Notes under the pieces: generated by a model | What the model saw: the letters and a program-made list of their open reading frames with translations, nothing else | Told to the model about the DNA's origin: nothing | Database searches by the model: none | Shown here: piece by piece, positions 46,159 to 59,025 of the stretch | Position numbering within the stretch: position 1 is the first letter of the stretch | How the letters are laid out: each line of letters opens with the position of its first letter | Source of the DNA: Clarkia xantiana subsp. parviflora | Taxonomy: Eukaryota; Streptophyta; Magnoliopsida; Myrtales; Onagraceae | Assembly (NCBI GenBank): GCA_036873135.1 | Contig: JAPTYO010000010.1 | Location: 4,688,634 to 4,752,633, forward strand | Direction of reading: 5' to 3' | DNA: 64,000 nt | Translations under genes and position numbers: made by a program

Positions 46159-47971
46159 ATGAGTCAAGCAACACAAGGCAAAAAAAGTGTTGCAACTCTT
46201 CTTAGGACAGTGGACTCACAAACAGATTGGTCTGAAGAAGAACAAACTCCACAGTGGGTGATTAACATTGACAAGAACCTCGAGGAAGGACACACTTACG
46301 ATGCTGGAAGATTATGGACTATTTACAGGGTCCCAAACAGACTCCGCCATGTCCAAAGGAGCGCGTTTATTCCCAAACTCATATCAATAGGCCCTTTCCA
46401 TTATCGGGACCGGACACTTCAAGCCATGGACGAGCACAAGATGCGGTATTTATTAAGGCTTTTAGGAGGCAAGTTCCAAAAACCCAAAACTGGCGGTGAT
46501 AATGCTGCAGAGACAAATACAGATGAGAAGATCAGTTCAGGTCAACTAACGTCATCTTCTACAACGAAGCTAAAGGTTCTTGTAGAGAAGATGAAATTGC
46601 TTGAACAAAAAGCAAGGGCTTGCTACTCAGAGAATTTTGTTAGTATAAACAGCGAAGAATTTGTTCGTATGATGGTTGTTGATGGCTGCTTCGTTGTTGA
46701 ACTACTCCGTCTATTCTACAATAAGTTTGTTCAGAAGGTCAGTAAAATCAATGAATTCCATTTTTTTTCCATATTGCAGGTAATGCTAAAAGTCCATCTT
46801 TGATAAGATGCTGAATTATTACTCAATTTTATATAGCATACATATATAAATCTTCAGAGATGCTAGCCTAATTTATAACACTAACTCTGTTTTATTGTGT
46901 CACACTAACTCTTCAACAAAAAACTACTGATCTATAATATTCAATCTTTTGAACCTTGAATTATATATATTACAGGGAAATGGTGATGATCCAATATTTA
47001 CAACTCGTTGGATGCTAAGGACTGTTCAGCGAGATCTTATAATGCTTGAGAATCAACTTCCGTTCTTTGTTCTAGAAGAGCTTTTCAAGCTTACAAGCAA
47101 AGATGAACAAGAACCTTTGCTTCCAACACTCACCGTCGCTTTCTTCAATCCACTGCTTCCCAGAGACAATATTTCCGATATGCAAAATCTCACTGAGGAT
47201 TACACTCACTTGCTCGATCTCTTCCGTTCAACTTTCCTCTATGCAGTCAGAAAAAAAGTTTCTAAAGGATGGAATCAATCCACAAACAGCATCAACATGA
47301 ACAACAAACCTCTCGACCGTAATTTTCTCCATATTTTTCAAACCCGCAATGGCAGCAACAGCAGCAACAACAGTGAGGATACTCTGACTGCACAGCAACT
47401 GATTCATCATGCTGAAGAGCTTCAAGAAGCTGGAATTTCAATCAGGAAACCGAAACACATGAATAGCGGGCGTGATCTATTAGACATCAGTTTTTGCAAT
47501 GGAGTTCTGGAGATACCTCCACTGCACATAGATGACAATACTGTACCATTGTTCTTAAATTTTGTGGCATTTGAGCAGTCTGACCACGAGGCCAGTCCAT
47601 TCTTCACAAACCTCTTCATATTTCTTGACAGCATGATCTACTCCGAAACGGACATTCGGATTCTTCACAAATACGGGATAATGAGTCATGTCCTTGGGAG
47701 TGATCATGATGTGGCAGTGCTGATCAATAAGCTAGGGAGAGAAATTGTCCATGATGAGAGTCGATGCTATTTGGCGGTCGAAATGAAGGAGGTAAATGAG
47801 TATTGCAAGGCTTATTACGAGGTCAGGTGGCGCAACATCTGGAGGAACTTGATACACAAGTATTTTAGCACACCATGGTCTCTCATATCACTTGGAGCTG
47901 CCTCTACTCTTCTCATCCTAACCTTTTTTCAGACATTCTACACAATGTATCCTTACTACAAAGGAGAATGA
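46159..47971 (+). CDS. DUF247 (UPF0481) protein, tandem copy 1
   Basis: Two exons, 46159-46737 and 46976-47971, phase 0; 524 aa. It follows the family pattern: PQWVINIDKNL, DAGRLWTIYRVPNRLR, FIPKLISIGPFHY, HKMRYL, ARACYSE, MVVDGCFVVELLR, then after the intron TRWMLRTVQRDLIMLENQLPFF and PLLPRD. The C-terminus has LLDISFCNGVLEIPPL, DDNTVPLFLNFVAFEQ, and a single transmembrane helix (WSLISLGAASTLLILTFFQTF) before a short tail. DUF247 proteins are membrane-anchored and of unknown biochemistry; in grasses DUF247 genes are the pollen determinants at the S and Z self-incompatibility loci. Nothing here implies that role in this plant. Copies 2 and 3 lie in the same direction downstream with the intron at the same place. 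Confidence 0.95.
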
Positions 47972-48484
47972 TGAATATATATGTGCTACTCTCTTTCAGT
48001 TTTCTCATCTCATCTAAATATTCTTAAGAGTAACTTTGATTCAGTCTCTCTGTTAATGTGTAAATCAAATTAACTTTTGCACAATACTTAGTGTAAAACA
48101 TTCTGTGTTCTGAATGTCTCTACTCCACATTCCTATTGAAACAATTTCTAAGCTGTAAAAGTGTGTGAGTTCAATTCAATGAAATTGAACAAAATGTGAT
48201 ATCATATATTTCTAATTAACTTATATACACCAAATTCAATAATAGCATATGCTATATTAATAGATTAATTTAAAAAAATATTATTTTGTACAAACTGTGT
48301 ATCAATAATATTTGAACATATCTACATATAATATGCGCAAAGGGAGTCAATTGGCTAGTATTATAATGATAAAATAGAAGGAAATAATGTGACTTTTATT
48401 CAAAACAATATTTTATAAATTAAGTAGTTCGGACATTTGTGCATTAATTTTTTTAATTTAACATAATAATAATAATAATAATAA
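47972..48484. other. 3' flank of DUF247 copy 1
   Basis: AT-rich DNA, ending in a (TAA)n microsatellite that was the target of MITE copy C. Confidence 0.6.
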
Positions 48485-49018
48485 GGGTTAATAACTAAAA
48501 AACTGTCCAAGGTTTACCCTATGTTAAAATTAGGTGTCTGAAGTTTGAAATGTTAAAATAAAGTGTCTCAAGTTTCATTTTTGTTGAAATTTGGTGTCTC
48601 GGTGTGATTACTTTAGAGAAGTCAATTCCGTCGAAACCGTTTGTCAAATTCGAGCTCTCATACACATTTCATTCTCGTCATCTTTCCGGGACCGTCACCT
48701 AAAAAGTTGGTCACATCCGGACAAGTAAATCTCGCTCTATTGTCCTTGGAAAATGGCTCCACACCACTCTTCTAGAAACTTTTTTTTTTAATATTCAATT
48801 TTTAGGTGAAATTTGACGATTTTGTGAAAAGTAAAGAGTGATGGATTATGATTGGGTTGGTTGGTTGATGAAAATGATTGAATGGAGATGAAAATACGCA
48901 CAAAGACACCAAATTTCAACAAAAATGAAACTTGGGACAGTTCATTTTAACATTTCAATCTTCAGACACCTAATTTTAACATAGGGTAAACCTTGGACAG
49001 TTTTTTAGTTATTAACCC
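48485..49018 (+). mobile_element. Mutator-type MITE, copy C (9-bp TSD)
   Basis: Third member of the GGGTTAATAACT family, same orientation as copy B. It is inserted in a (TAA)n run, so the 9-bp duplication TAATAATAA (48476-48484 and 49019-49027) is consistent but not independent proof. Confidence 0.85.
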
Positions 49019-49027
49019 TAATAATAA

Positions 49028-50006
49028 TAATAATAATAATAATAAATGAATGAATGAAATAAATATAACACTTTGTGTAATGCTAATTAAGTAGGCTCTT
49101 CATGACCACTCAATAATTGATTATGGTGGAATTTGTAAGATTTTGACGTATTCAGGATGAAATCAGCAACCATCGGGTGCGTGCAAATCACAACATGTGG
49201 AAAGGTTTACACTTTGGTCTCAGCTTCACCTTCTCTACTCTCCTTCCCAGATCAGAAGAATGCGTAATCTCCTCCGTTTAAGATTGATTTCAGTTTCGCT
49301 CTCTAACATTCATTTCATTTCATTCTCTATCCAAATCTCTGTATCTTTCTTTGATTTACAACATGCATGACTTTGCCGTCTCTCTTTTCTCATCCATCTG
49401 ATGCTCATCTTCAAGAGACAAGAGGCATTCACAGACGACGATACTATTTTGATATTTGGTTGGTGATCCATTATTTTACATGTTTGTTGAATTCTACTCT
49501 AAGCTAATAATTAAAGATTCGACCCACTATTCATGTGCTTGATTAATTTGCTGATTTATTTTCTCTGTTTTGATTCCTATCAGTGTGTTAGAGGAACATA
49601 CTTTTCTGACTTATGAACCTAATCGGATTATGATCTGCAAACAGGACGAAGCCAAATTTTTTGTTTAGGTAAGAACTGAACTATAAAGAAAAAAAAAATC
49701 AGAAATACAAATGTAAGATTTTAAATGGTCAAATCAGTAATACTACACAGAAAGCTATGTTACTTTAAATTGTTGTGTTAAGAGTTCTTGTAAGCGCATT
49801 TTTTTAGTTAGTTATTGCAGTCTGTTAATTATGTGCTATATCATCTATGATTATTGTGGCAAAAGAAAAATCTATGATTATTGCCTGGTTTTAGTTGAAT
49901 GGGATACTGCTCTTGTTTTTCTTTACCAATATTATGTTATATAAACTACTGCAGTTGCTGTTTGATGGTGATACTCCTTGCCTAGAAGAATCATCCTTGA
50001 GTTTGA
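49028..50006. other. Intergenic and leader of DUF247 copy 2
   Basis: Pyrimidine-rich leader-like sequence around 49200-49350 suggests a transcription start well upstream, with an intron in the 5' UTR. No protein gene seen. Confidence 0.45.
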
Positions 50007-52079
50007 ATGAAGATTAGTAGAAAGGAGAGAGTAGATATGAGGCAAGAAATAGAGGAAGACGACACCCCGAGTTGGGTAATCGACGTGATTAATCTGATGA
50101 ACGAGGGGCATAAACTCGACGCTGGAAGATCATGGACTATCTACAGAGTCCCAGACAACCTCTGTGAAGTCCAAAAAAGTGCCTTTGTCCCTAAACTTGT
50201 GTCAATTGGCCCTTTCCACTACAAAGACAGCAAGTTGCACGCCATGGAAGCACACAAGATGCGTTTTCTGGTACGCCTTTTTAGAGAATCGTTTCATCTA
50301 ACCGAACAAGAAGACGGAAAGCTAACTCATAGTGATGCCATGCAACTGGAGGACGTCACCAAGGCGATGAAGACACGGGAACAAAAAGCAAGGGATTGCT
50401 ACTCTGAATGCTTTAGTATCTCGAGTGATGAATTTGTCCGAATGATGGTTGTGGATGGCTGCTTCGTGGTCGAATTGTTGCGCCTTTTTTACAAGATTCG
50501 GATGGGTAAGGTTAGTAATTTCATTCAACTTCGATCTCGTTTTACATATTGCCTTTCTTGCTCTGCAAGTTATTTGATGACAAGTTTTAGTATGTTTAGA
50601 TAGTTCTAACTATTAATCAGAATCTGCAATATTACCTTAAGTTTGAGCAATGTGATCGGATTGGTACTATAAGATACCATTACATTTCACAAAAGTTCTT
50701 ATCGTATCATCTGATCACATGACCCAAACTTACAGTACTGTTGTACATATTGACTGGGTAAGGTTAGTAATTTCATTCAACTTCCATCTAGTTTCTGTTT
50801 TACATATTGGCTTTCTTGCTCTACAAGTTATTTGATGACAAGTTTTATTGTGTTTAGAGAGTTCTAACTGTTATTCAGAATCTGCAATGTTACCTTAAGT
50901 TTGAGCTATGTGATCAGATTGGAACTATAAGATACCATTACATTGCACAAAAATAAATCTTATGGTACCTAAACTGACAGTACTATTGAACATATTGACC
51001 CTTTTATTATACAGGATGTTGGAGCAGACGAGCCAATTTTTGCCAGTGGTTGGATGGTGCGAACTCTACAACGGGATCTACTAATGCTCGAGAACCAACT
51101 GCCCTACTTCGTCCTCGAGGAGCTATTCAAACTGACAAGCAAGAATCGGAAGCAGAAACCGAAGCCTTCACTCGCCCAACTCGCTCTAACGTTCTTCCAT
51201 CGCTTCCTTCCGAGATTCGAGCTCACTCCACTCACCTCCAAAGATCACAACTACGACCATCTCCTCGACCTCCTACGATCGAGCTTCCTCTCCATGCGAA
51301 GAAGACACGAACGGTGCGAATGGAGAATATACCACCACAGCGATTGGGGCCTCGATCGAAGCCCCTCTCAAAATGAAAACAATCCACAGAGATGTTCATC
51401 GGTTGTTGGCCTCATTTTCTCCGCAATCCGTGGAGGAGTCGGGTCTCGTGAAGAACGATCAACACTCGTGATCCCTCAGGTCCATTACAAGCACTTAATC
51501 AACCCGGTAGAAGAACTTCTCAAAAACGGAGGGATCAATATACAAAAACACAAAGGACTAGACTTATTAGACATCCGATTCAGTGAAGGCATCTTAAAGA
51601 TACCTAGACTGGTAATCGACGACGATACAATCCCGTTATTCTTCAACTTCGTGGCGTTAGAACAGTGCAACCTCGTAGCGGTAAATCCATTCTTTATAAG
51701 CTTCTTCGTGTTCCTGGACAGCCTGGTATGTTCGGCTCAAGATGTGGAGACCCTGTGCAAGAGACGGGTTATTAACCATTCGTTGGAGAGTGACCAGGTG
51801 GTGGCGAGCCTGATAAATAAGCTTGGGAGGGAGATGGTTTACGATGAAAGTAAGTTTTATTTTCATGCACAGGTGACGTTGATAAATGAGCACTATAAGG
51901 CGTATCTTAGCAGCAGATGTGCGCAGTATAGGAGGAAATGGTATGGATGGGGGAGGAAGCTGATACGTGATTATTTCGGCAATCCCTGGTCCATTATTTC
52001 TCTATTGGCTGCTGTTGTTCTTCTCATTTTGACATGTCTTCAGACCATCTACACTATATATGGATTCTATAAATCTTAA
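50007..52079 (+). CDS. DUF247 (UPF0481) protein, tandem copy 2
   Basis: Exons 50007-50510 and 51015-52079 join in phase 0 (GGT AAG|GTTAGT ... ACAG|GATGTTGGA), giving 522 aa. The same motif order as copy 1: PSWVIDVINLM, DAGRSWTIYRVPDNL, FVPKLVSIGPFHY, ARDCYSE, MVVDGCFVVELLRLFY, then GWMVRTLQRDLLMLENQLPYF and LLDIRFSEGILKIPRL. One C-terminal membrane helix (WSIISLLAAVVLLILTCLQTI). The middle region after LLRSSF carries an insert (residues MRRRHERCEWRIYHHSDW...) not shared with copies 1 and 3. The intron is enlarged by a 252-bp tandem duplication that copies the 5' splice site. Membrane-anchored, function unknown. Confidence 0.94.
50504..51000 (+). repeat. About 252-bp tandem duplication across the exon 1/intron junction of DUF247 copy 2
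   Basis: The segment starting GGGTAAGGTTAGTAATTTCA at 50504 recurs at 50756, followed in both by TTTACATATTG, GTTATTTGATGACAAGTTTT and AAGATACCATTACATT. Identity is high by eye. The copied donor lies inside the intron. Confidence 0.88.
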
Positions 52080-53123
52080 TTTCATTGTATTTACTTTGCC
52101 AATTCACAAACCACATCCATTTGATTGATTGAGTTCAAAAGAGTAGGACCTACTCTCAAGCACCAGCCCTTTTTGAACCTTTTTTTTTTTTTCGGGATTT
52201 TTTGCCGAGACGTCTGCTTAAATGATGAAGCGTTGAAGTTACTTTGAACATGTTCATATTAAGGAAATAGCTAGCTAGCAATATATTATCAACATTTTTT
52301 TATCTTAAAAAGTCATTAATTTAAACGTTCAACACTACTCAAAATGATTAACAGAAAGTCCTTGATCATGCCATGTCAGCAGTTTCCGCCGGCCAAGTCC
52401 AAAAGCGATGCTATCTAGGTCAACTAAACTTGATGTGCTTTAAAACGTCATTATGTACATTGCCCACCTTTCGCTTCAGTTCTGAATGGGGTCATTTCCT
52501 GCAGAGCCAAAACTCAATCTTTAGCTCAATGCACATGATATTTGCAAACGGCAACAATGTCCAGTTTCGCTCAGTTATTTGTCAAAAAACTTGAATCAGC
52601 AGGATTCACCATACTCTAGACCATCTGTTCAAACATAGCCTAATGATCAATTACTACTACTTTTGTAATCGTCATATATGCAATTTTTAAAGAACTTGTC
52701 AATCGTTGAAGCAATAGTATATATATAGGCAACTAGTCATATAAAAATGCATGGTTGGTCTAGGTCAACATTTTCTAATTTAGATATGAATTTCATACTT
52801 GTTCCAACAAGCACTTCTCCGAAGATTCCCTGCAAAAACACAGCAGTTGCCATGCCATGCCATGCCATGCCATGATGCCAACAAGAAGACTATCTCTAAT
52901 TTTCACTCAACCATCATATAAATAGATAAGAGCTAAAGCCGATCATGTCCTCGAGTCAAACTAAACAATTAAGGCCAACATAATAAGTGTCGTGTCTCTA
53001 TAGAGGTAATAGTTAAAGCAAGCAATATCTATGTTTCTTTAATTTCTGCTAGCTTCTAAGATACAAGACAAATTAAGTAACTTGTGATTTTTTTGTTCAC
53101 TTACCTTAATTATAGATTGAAAG
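52080..53123. other. Intergenic between DUF247 copies 2 and 3
   Basis: AT-rich, with a (CATGC)n pentanucleotide run at about 52850-52874 and a T-run near 52181. The final 50 bases form the leader of copy 3. No other gene seen. Confidence 0.5.
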
Positions 53124-54914
53124 ATGGGGAGGTCATCAAAAAGCAAGAGGAATGCCAGGAAACTAAGGACAGTGGAACCTGAGAAGCAAATTCAGGAGAA
53201 ACCTCCGGAGTGGGTGATCGAAATCAACACCCGTCTAAAAGAAGGGCACACTTACGATGCAGGAAGGTCATGGTCCATCTTCAGGGTCCCTAACAATCTC
53301 CGTGAAGTCCAAAGAAGTGCTTTTGTTCCAAAGATTATATCTATTGGCCCCTTTCACTATGGAGACCCAAGGTTACAGGCCATGGAAGAGCACAAGATGC
53401 GTTACTTAGTCCGACTTCTGGGTGGCAAGTTTGAGGAAAATGGAGAAAGTGAAGATCGGAGAGGTCGAGAGCCAATTAATTTGGAAGATTTAGTGGAAGC
53501 CATGAAGCTGTTTGAGCGGAAAACAAGAGCCTGCTACTCCGAGTTCTTTGACATCCCAAGTGAAGACTTTGTTCAGATGATGGTTGTTGATGGCTGCTTC
53601 GTTGTCGAACTCCTCCGACAATTTTACAAGTTTGATAAAGAGGTACGTAAACTGATTTCCATGCTATAAAGGCATCAAGCTCAAAATTAAGCCTAAAACT
53701 AACTGCAAATAGGATTTGCTTCATAGCTAGCTAGGACAAAGAAATAAGATAAACTTGACCATGCATGCACCTTAGTAGTAAAAGTAACTGAGTTCTACCC
53801 TGATTTTTTTTTTGCCAAAGAGTTGTACCCTGATTGAATTTCCATAAAGGTCATCTCAACCTAACCCAATAATATTATCGCAGCTTGACTAAGTCCTAGA
53901 AAAGAAAAGAAAAGTAAATAATAGTTTTCAGTTACCATTACTTCCAAGTTGATGATGAAGGTGTTGCTAATTTGTAATAATATATAGGAAAATATTGATG
54001 ATCCAATCTTCACCACTCGATGGATGCTAAGAACCCTTCAAAGAGATCTTCTGATGCTGGAGAATCAGCTGCCTTTCTTTATTCTGGAAGAACTGTTCAG
54101 AATTACTACTAGTACCTGCAGCATGAATCAAGAGAAAGAAGCTTTGCTGCCTGAGCTTACAGTAACTTTCTTTGACCCACTACTCCCTAGGAAAGATAGC
54201 ATATCCAAACTAAATCCTGAAGGAGAAGAATATGACCACCTGCTGGATCTCTTTCGCTCCACTTTCCTCTCTGCAGTTAGAGCAAAAGTACATGCCCATG
54301 GATGGTTATCACAAAGCTTGGACATGCCGCTAGCTCAAGACAAGCAGCTAATCCACTGTGCAGTTGAGCTGCAAGAAGCAGGTCTTCGAATCAGGACAAC
54401 AAGGGAGGACTCTGATTTACTGGACATCAGATTCAGCAGTGATGGAATTCTGCAGATTCCTCCATTGCATGTTGATGACAATACAGTCCCATTGTTGTTC
54501 AACTTTCTAGCATTTGAACAGTGTGATGAAGAAGCTAAACCATTCTTCACAAACTTCTTCACATTTCTAGACAGTCTGATTTATTCCAAGGTGGATGTTC
54601 AGGTTCTTCACAAATATGGGATCATCAACCACGTGTTTGGCAGCGAAAAGGATGTAGCGAATCTGATTAATAAGATTGGGAGGGAGATTGTGAATGATCA
54701 GGATCAGTGCTACTTATCTCTTGAAATGAAGGGGGTAAATGATCATTGCAAGGCATACTATGAAAGCAAGTGGCGTCTTTGGTGGAGGAACCTAATCCAT
54801 AATTACTTCACCAATCCATGGACTGTCCTTTCTCTTCTAGCTGCAATCGCTTTACTCATACTAACGTTTGTGCAGACATTCTATGCCATGATCGCATACT
54901 ATAAAAAGCATTAG
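53124..54914 (+). CDS. DUF247 (UPF0481) protein, tandem copy 3
   Basis: Exons 53124-53642 and 53988-54914, phase 0 (AAA GAG|GTACGT ... TATATAG|GAAAAT); 481 aa. Motifs in order: PPEWVIEINTRL, DAGRSWSIFRVPNNLREVQ, FVPKIISIGPFHYGD, HKMRYLVRLLGG, ACYSEFFD, MVVDGCFVVELLRQFY, then DDPIFTTRWMLRTLQRDLLM, PLLPRKD, LLDIRFSSDGILQIPPL, DDNTVPLLFNFLAFEQ. A C-terminal membrane helix (WTVLSLLAAIALLILTFVQTF) is present. It is closer to copy 1 than to copy 2 in the second exon and shorter in the middle. No disruption. Confidence 0.95.
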
Positions 54915-57900
54915 TACGTGTTACTGTCCTTTGGTTCAAGCTTTTTAGACTTGTGATTTACTAATATATGTTGCATGACAAATTTAAGTTTCTCTTTACA
55001 AGTGAAATTAGTTAAAGAAAATCTAGTCTAGTCATAATAGTTTGAAATGGATAATAAATAATATAAGACTCGACAACTTACTGCATGCATGCCCAGATGA
55101 GTCGATATTCCTATTGATCAGATCTTCCTTCCAACCCATAGGCAGCTCATGAGCCCTTAAGTTATACTTCAGCTCCATGACGCTCAGATTCTACAGCTGA
55201 TGAATGCATACTCTAAAACAATATAAAGCCAGCCACATTATATGCACCTGTGCATCAAAGTTCCACTATCAAATTACAAATTTTCATAAATTTCAGTTAG
55301 CAAATTGTTGAAATATACATACACCGTGAGTCTGGAGTACCACACCGGTTGGTATGATTTGTACAATAGAGCAGTATATAAGCAAGTTGATCACCTTCTC
55401 CAATCACCAATTGATTTTAAGATGGAACCTTACTTGCATATTTAATTGCTCTTTGTTGGCCCATTGAATTTGGCTCCAAATGTGGAATCTAACCCAAATT
55501 ATATATTTTCACAAAAAGTTGAACTCAACTAGTAATTTGGATGAAAACATGAAAATTTATGTTAACATATAGCAGCAAATCGGACGAAACTAATTTATTG
55601 TAACTTTATATAATTTTAACTAATAATTTGTCCAAAAAAATCAAGTAACAAATTGTCCAAATCTCCAAAGTTGACTTAGCAATTAGCTCATTAGCCCTAT
55701 AATTAAGATTATTTTGTCAAAGCCCTATATAGTTTAATTTATTTACAAACTTTTACAGAAATATTACATAATGGGTAAAAGAAAATGTCGGGTTAGAGCC
55801 CAGCTCTATCGGGCCCTAATTAGAGAGTTCGTTATTTGATTCCGACCCAAACAAAAGGCCCAAATGTCTAGAGGGTCGGGCTCATAAATTCAGCAAGGGT
55901 TTAGGGTTCAGGGTTTCATTATTTAAGTAGAGGTTTTTCTTTTTAATCTCACCATTTTCTGACCATTCAAAATATTCATAATCAGTACATTTATCTGAGG
56001 TGTGACACAAATATATTACAAGTGCGATGGTACTAAGAGCATCGACAGACAAAACGACAATACAAAGTTCCAACTCCTACTTCAACTTATTGTTACATCA
56101 GCACCAACTAATTAATTTGTTATAAAAATAAAAGTGTTTAGTAGTTGTCCATCACTATTCCAATAATGTACATTTTTCAACTCAAACTTTAAATTTTATA
56201 AATATTTTTATGTATTAAAAAATTAAATCAATGAAACAAAAAGTAAGAAAGAAGACAATTAAAAAATGAGATAGTAATAGTGAGATAAGAGAGAGAGGGA
56301 GTAAACCCCACTAAGGAGGGGTGATACACTAAAATAAAGATTACTCTAATAGAAGAAGACAATACATAATTATGAGTTGGGTCTTTGCATTGTGGATGCT
56401 ATAATGAAAGCTTATTAGTACACCTTAGTGCTATGCATTTCATTATTATTATTGTTATTACTATTAATTAGTAGTGACAACTGCCAAGAACAATTTGAAG
56501 GCAAAATCTTATAAAAAGAGTGGGTCTCTCTATTCGAAACTACGGGTTCATGATTCTTTTCACTTGAAACAGAACTTTATCATTCTCTGCTCCTTACATA
56601 TTTGGGTTGAACTTGAAACTCTTGAGTAGCATATTTTGTGAATAATATAATTCTTCTTAGGGAGTGAAAGGGTGATTTGGTTTAGTTTAGTGAGTTGATG
56701 TTCTCTTGTATGTTATTCAACAGAATTAGTAACTACTTATTGCAATTCTAACAAAAGTCCAGTAATATTAATTGTTCATTAAATAAGTTGGTAAGAAGAA
56801 GCATGCATATAAATGGAAGAAGCATTATATGAAGTGGCCACAACTCATCTACTCACTCACCAAAAGTAAACCAACTGAAACAATTTATTATGCTTCCAAA
56901 CATCTTCTGCATTAATTATTGTACAACACTGCTATAAATAACCAATTCTAAAAATATCCTCATAATTTTCTTGCCTAATAATATTAATAATGGCTATATG
57001 CTTATGCATGCATCTTGCTTAATATTTTCAGCTAGTGTAAATCGGGCAAAAGATAGTGAAACCCGACCCGACCGACAACTGCAAAAGAATGTTCCAAAGT
57101 CGTTTAGTTCAAGCGCGTCCCAAATTGACCTTTCCTAACCGAATAATAATCTTAACATCCAATATATATCTCTATCGTAGGGTGCGAGTGCATCATTCAT
57201 ATACATTCATTCATTCTGCCTAATTTATTTGACATAAAGTTTGTTATGTTGCCTCATTTATATGTGTCCCCCTCACATGACTATGATAGTTGAAAGTTTG
57301 AACGGACAAGATCCTTTCCTGGTCGATTTTGTGACAAAAAGAAAAACAATGGATATTTTCCAGCTAGCTAGCTAGACACAAGATTTTTGTTAGAGAAGAA
57401 GAAGAAGAGATAGGGGACCATGCAATTCCATACACACACAGATGTCTTCAAGTACAATCTAGTGGTATCCATCTGTCGGCTATTCTTCTTCTTCTTCATC
57501 TTTCATAATAATACTAATAATAATAATAATGATAATAATAATAATGATTCTTGTAATATTCATCCCATCTCTTCCATCATGCATCATCTCAGATAGTAAG
57601 TCCCACTTGGAACTCCTTCAATCTCTACATCACTATTCATTCATTCTCTAAGTTTATAACGTGTAAACTAACCGTCCTAAAAAGTTCAAGCGGATAAGTA
57701 AATAACGTAGTTCACTTGATTAACTCTGTTCTAAAAGTCTAAGCTACTATTTGAAATACTTGGTTGAAGTAACATAATTGATTGTGTGAGTTTAAATGAA
57801 AGCTTGACTAATTTCAAGTTCTAGCTAATAGATGAAAGGCGGGTTTGACGTAGCATCATGTCATAATTAACTGTGCAATTGAAACAATTAGTTTGATCAA

Positions 57901-59025
57901 CTGTTTTAAAAAGTTCAAGCTAATAAATAATAAAAGTGGTGAGTCGACCAACAACCATAGCAAAATGGCATAATTGAATATGAAGTTTAAACAACTATTT
58001 GTCATTAAAGTCTAAATTGATAGGTTGTCTTAAAAAGTTTAAAATGATAAGCGAAGACGTTGTTGGTGTTGTGATGATTTTAATATCCATGCCATAGATA
58101 ATAATAACACGTGAAATTTAGACCAAAATTGATAGTTTGATATTTATATTTCAACCAACATTGAAGTTTTACTACCATTTTCAGAAATTCAACTCTTCAC
58201 CCACCTAGACCTTCAACTTAACTACAAATGTTCAACACTTGTATGAAGGATGAACTTGTGTCAGCCATCCTAATTTGGTATATGCCTAGACTAGCTAGAG
58301 TCCAGTATTCAAACAAAGTTCTTTCTAAGTAATTGTTAATGACAAGCATAGCATACACCTACAACACATACGTCTTGGATTTCCCCTTTTCGATCCACCT
58401 GTCTGTCCTGTCCACTATTTAACGAAACAAGACTAATTAGACAGAGACCCCAACCAAAGAGCCCTAACCTTTAAATAAAGGCATCAAAGTAATTCTGTAG
58501 CAAATCATCAACCACGATGAAAACAACACAAACCCAGAAACAGACACTCTTTTCACCTAAAAAAGAAATCAACCATTTCAAGAAACAATAACACAAATGG
58601 CCATGAATGCCAGCATCAATTCAAACTTCAAACAGAAAAACGGAAATTCAACTAGTTCAAGACCCAAACTGACCAAAAAGAGTCCAAAATAACTGATCTC
58701 GGCTCCTCTAAACTGTGGCAATACATGCTACAGTGTTATTAACAACTGCTGAGAAAAAAAAACATGGAGGAAGAACAAAACATCATCAGTCTTGTTCTTC
58801 CTTTCCGACCATCATCTGCCATTGCAATTGATAAAAGCCTCCCCTTTCTTTCCATTCTGCTGAGCTGCTCGTACTTCATGTCTATTGCTAATCGAGACAA
58901 CTCCTAAAAATCATTTTTTTTTACTTAGTTTGATATTTATTAGAGTAAGATAAAGAAATAAGTGGTTAGGTTAGGGGGGAAGTACCTGAGAAAGAGGGGA
59001 GGGTTTGAATTCAATGGTGTGGTTG
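54915..59025. other. 4.1-kb gene-poor region with microsatellites and a promoter-like cluster
   Basis: Mostly AT-rich DNA without coding signal. Notable parts: 55795-55925, a cluster of GGCCCA/TCGGGCCC motifs with a TTAGGGTTCAGGGTTT telobox-like stretch but no gene behind it; a (TAA)-rich run at 57506-57546; and 57660-58060, with several loosely repeated TTAAAAAGTTCAAGC words. About 58600-59025 is the likely 3' UTR of the TCP gene. Confidence 0.5.
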
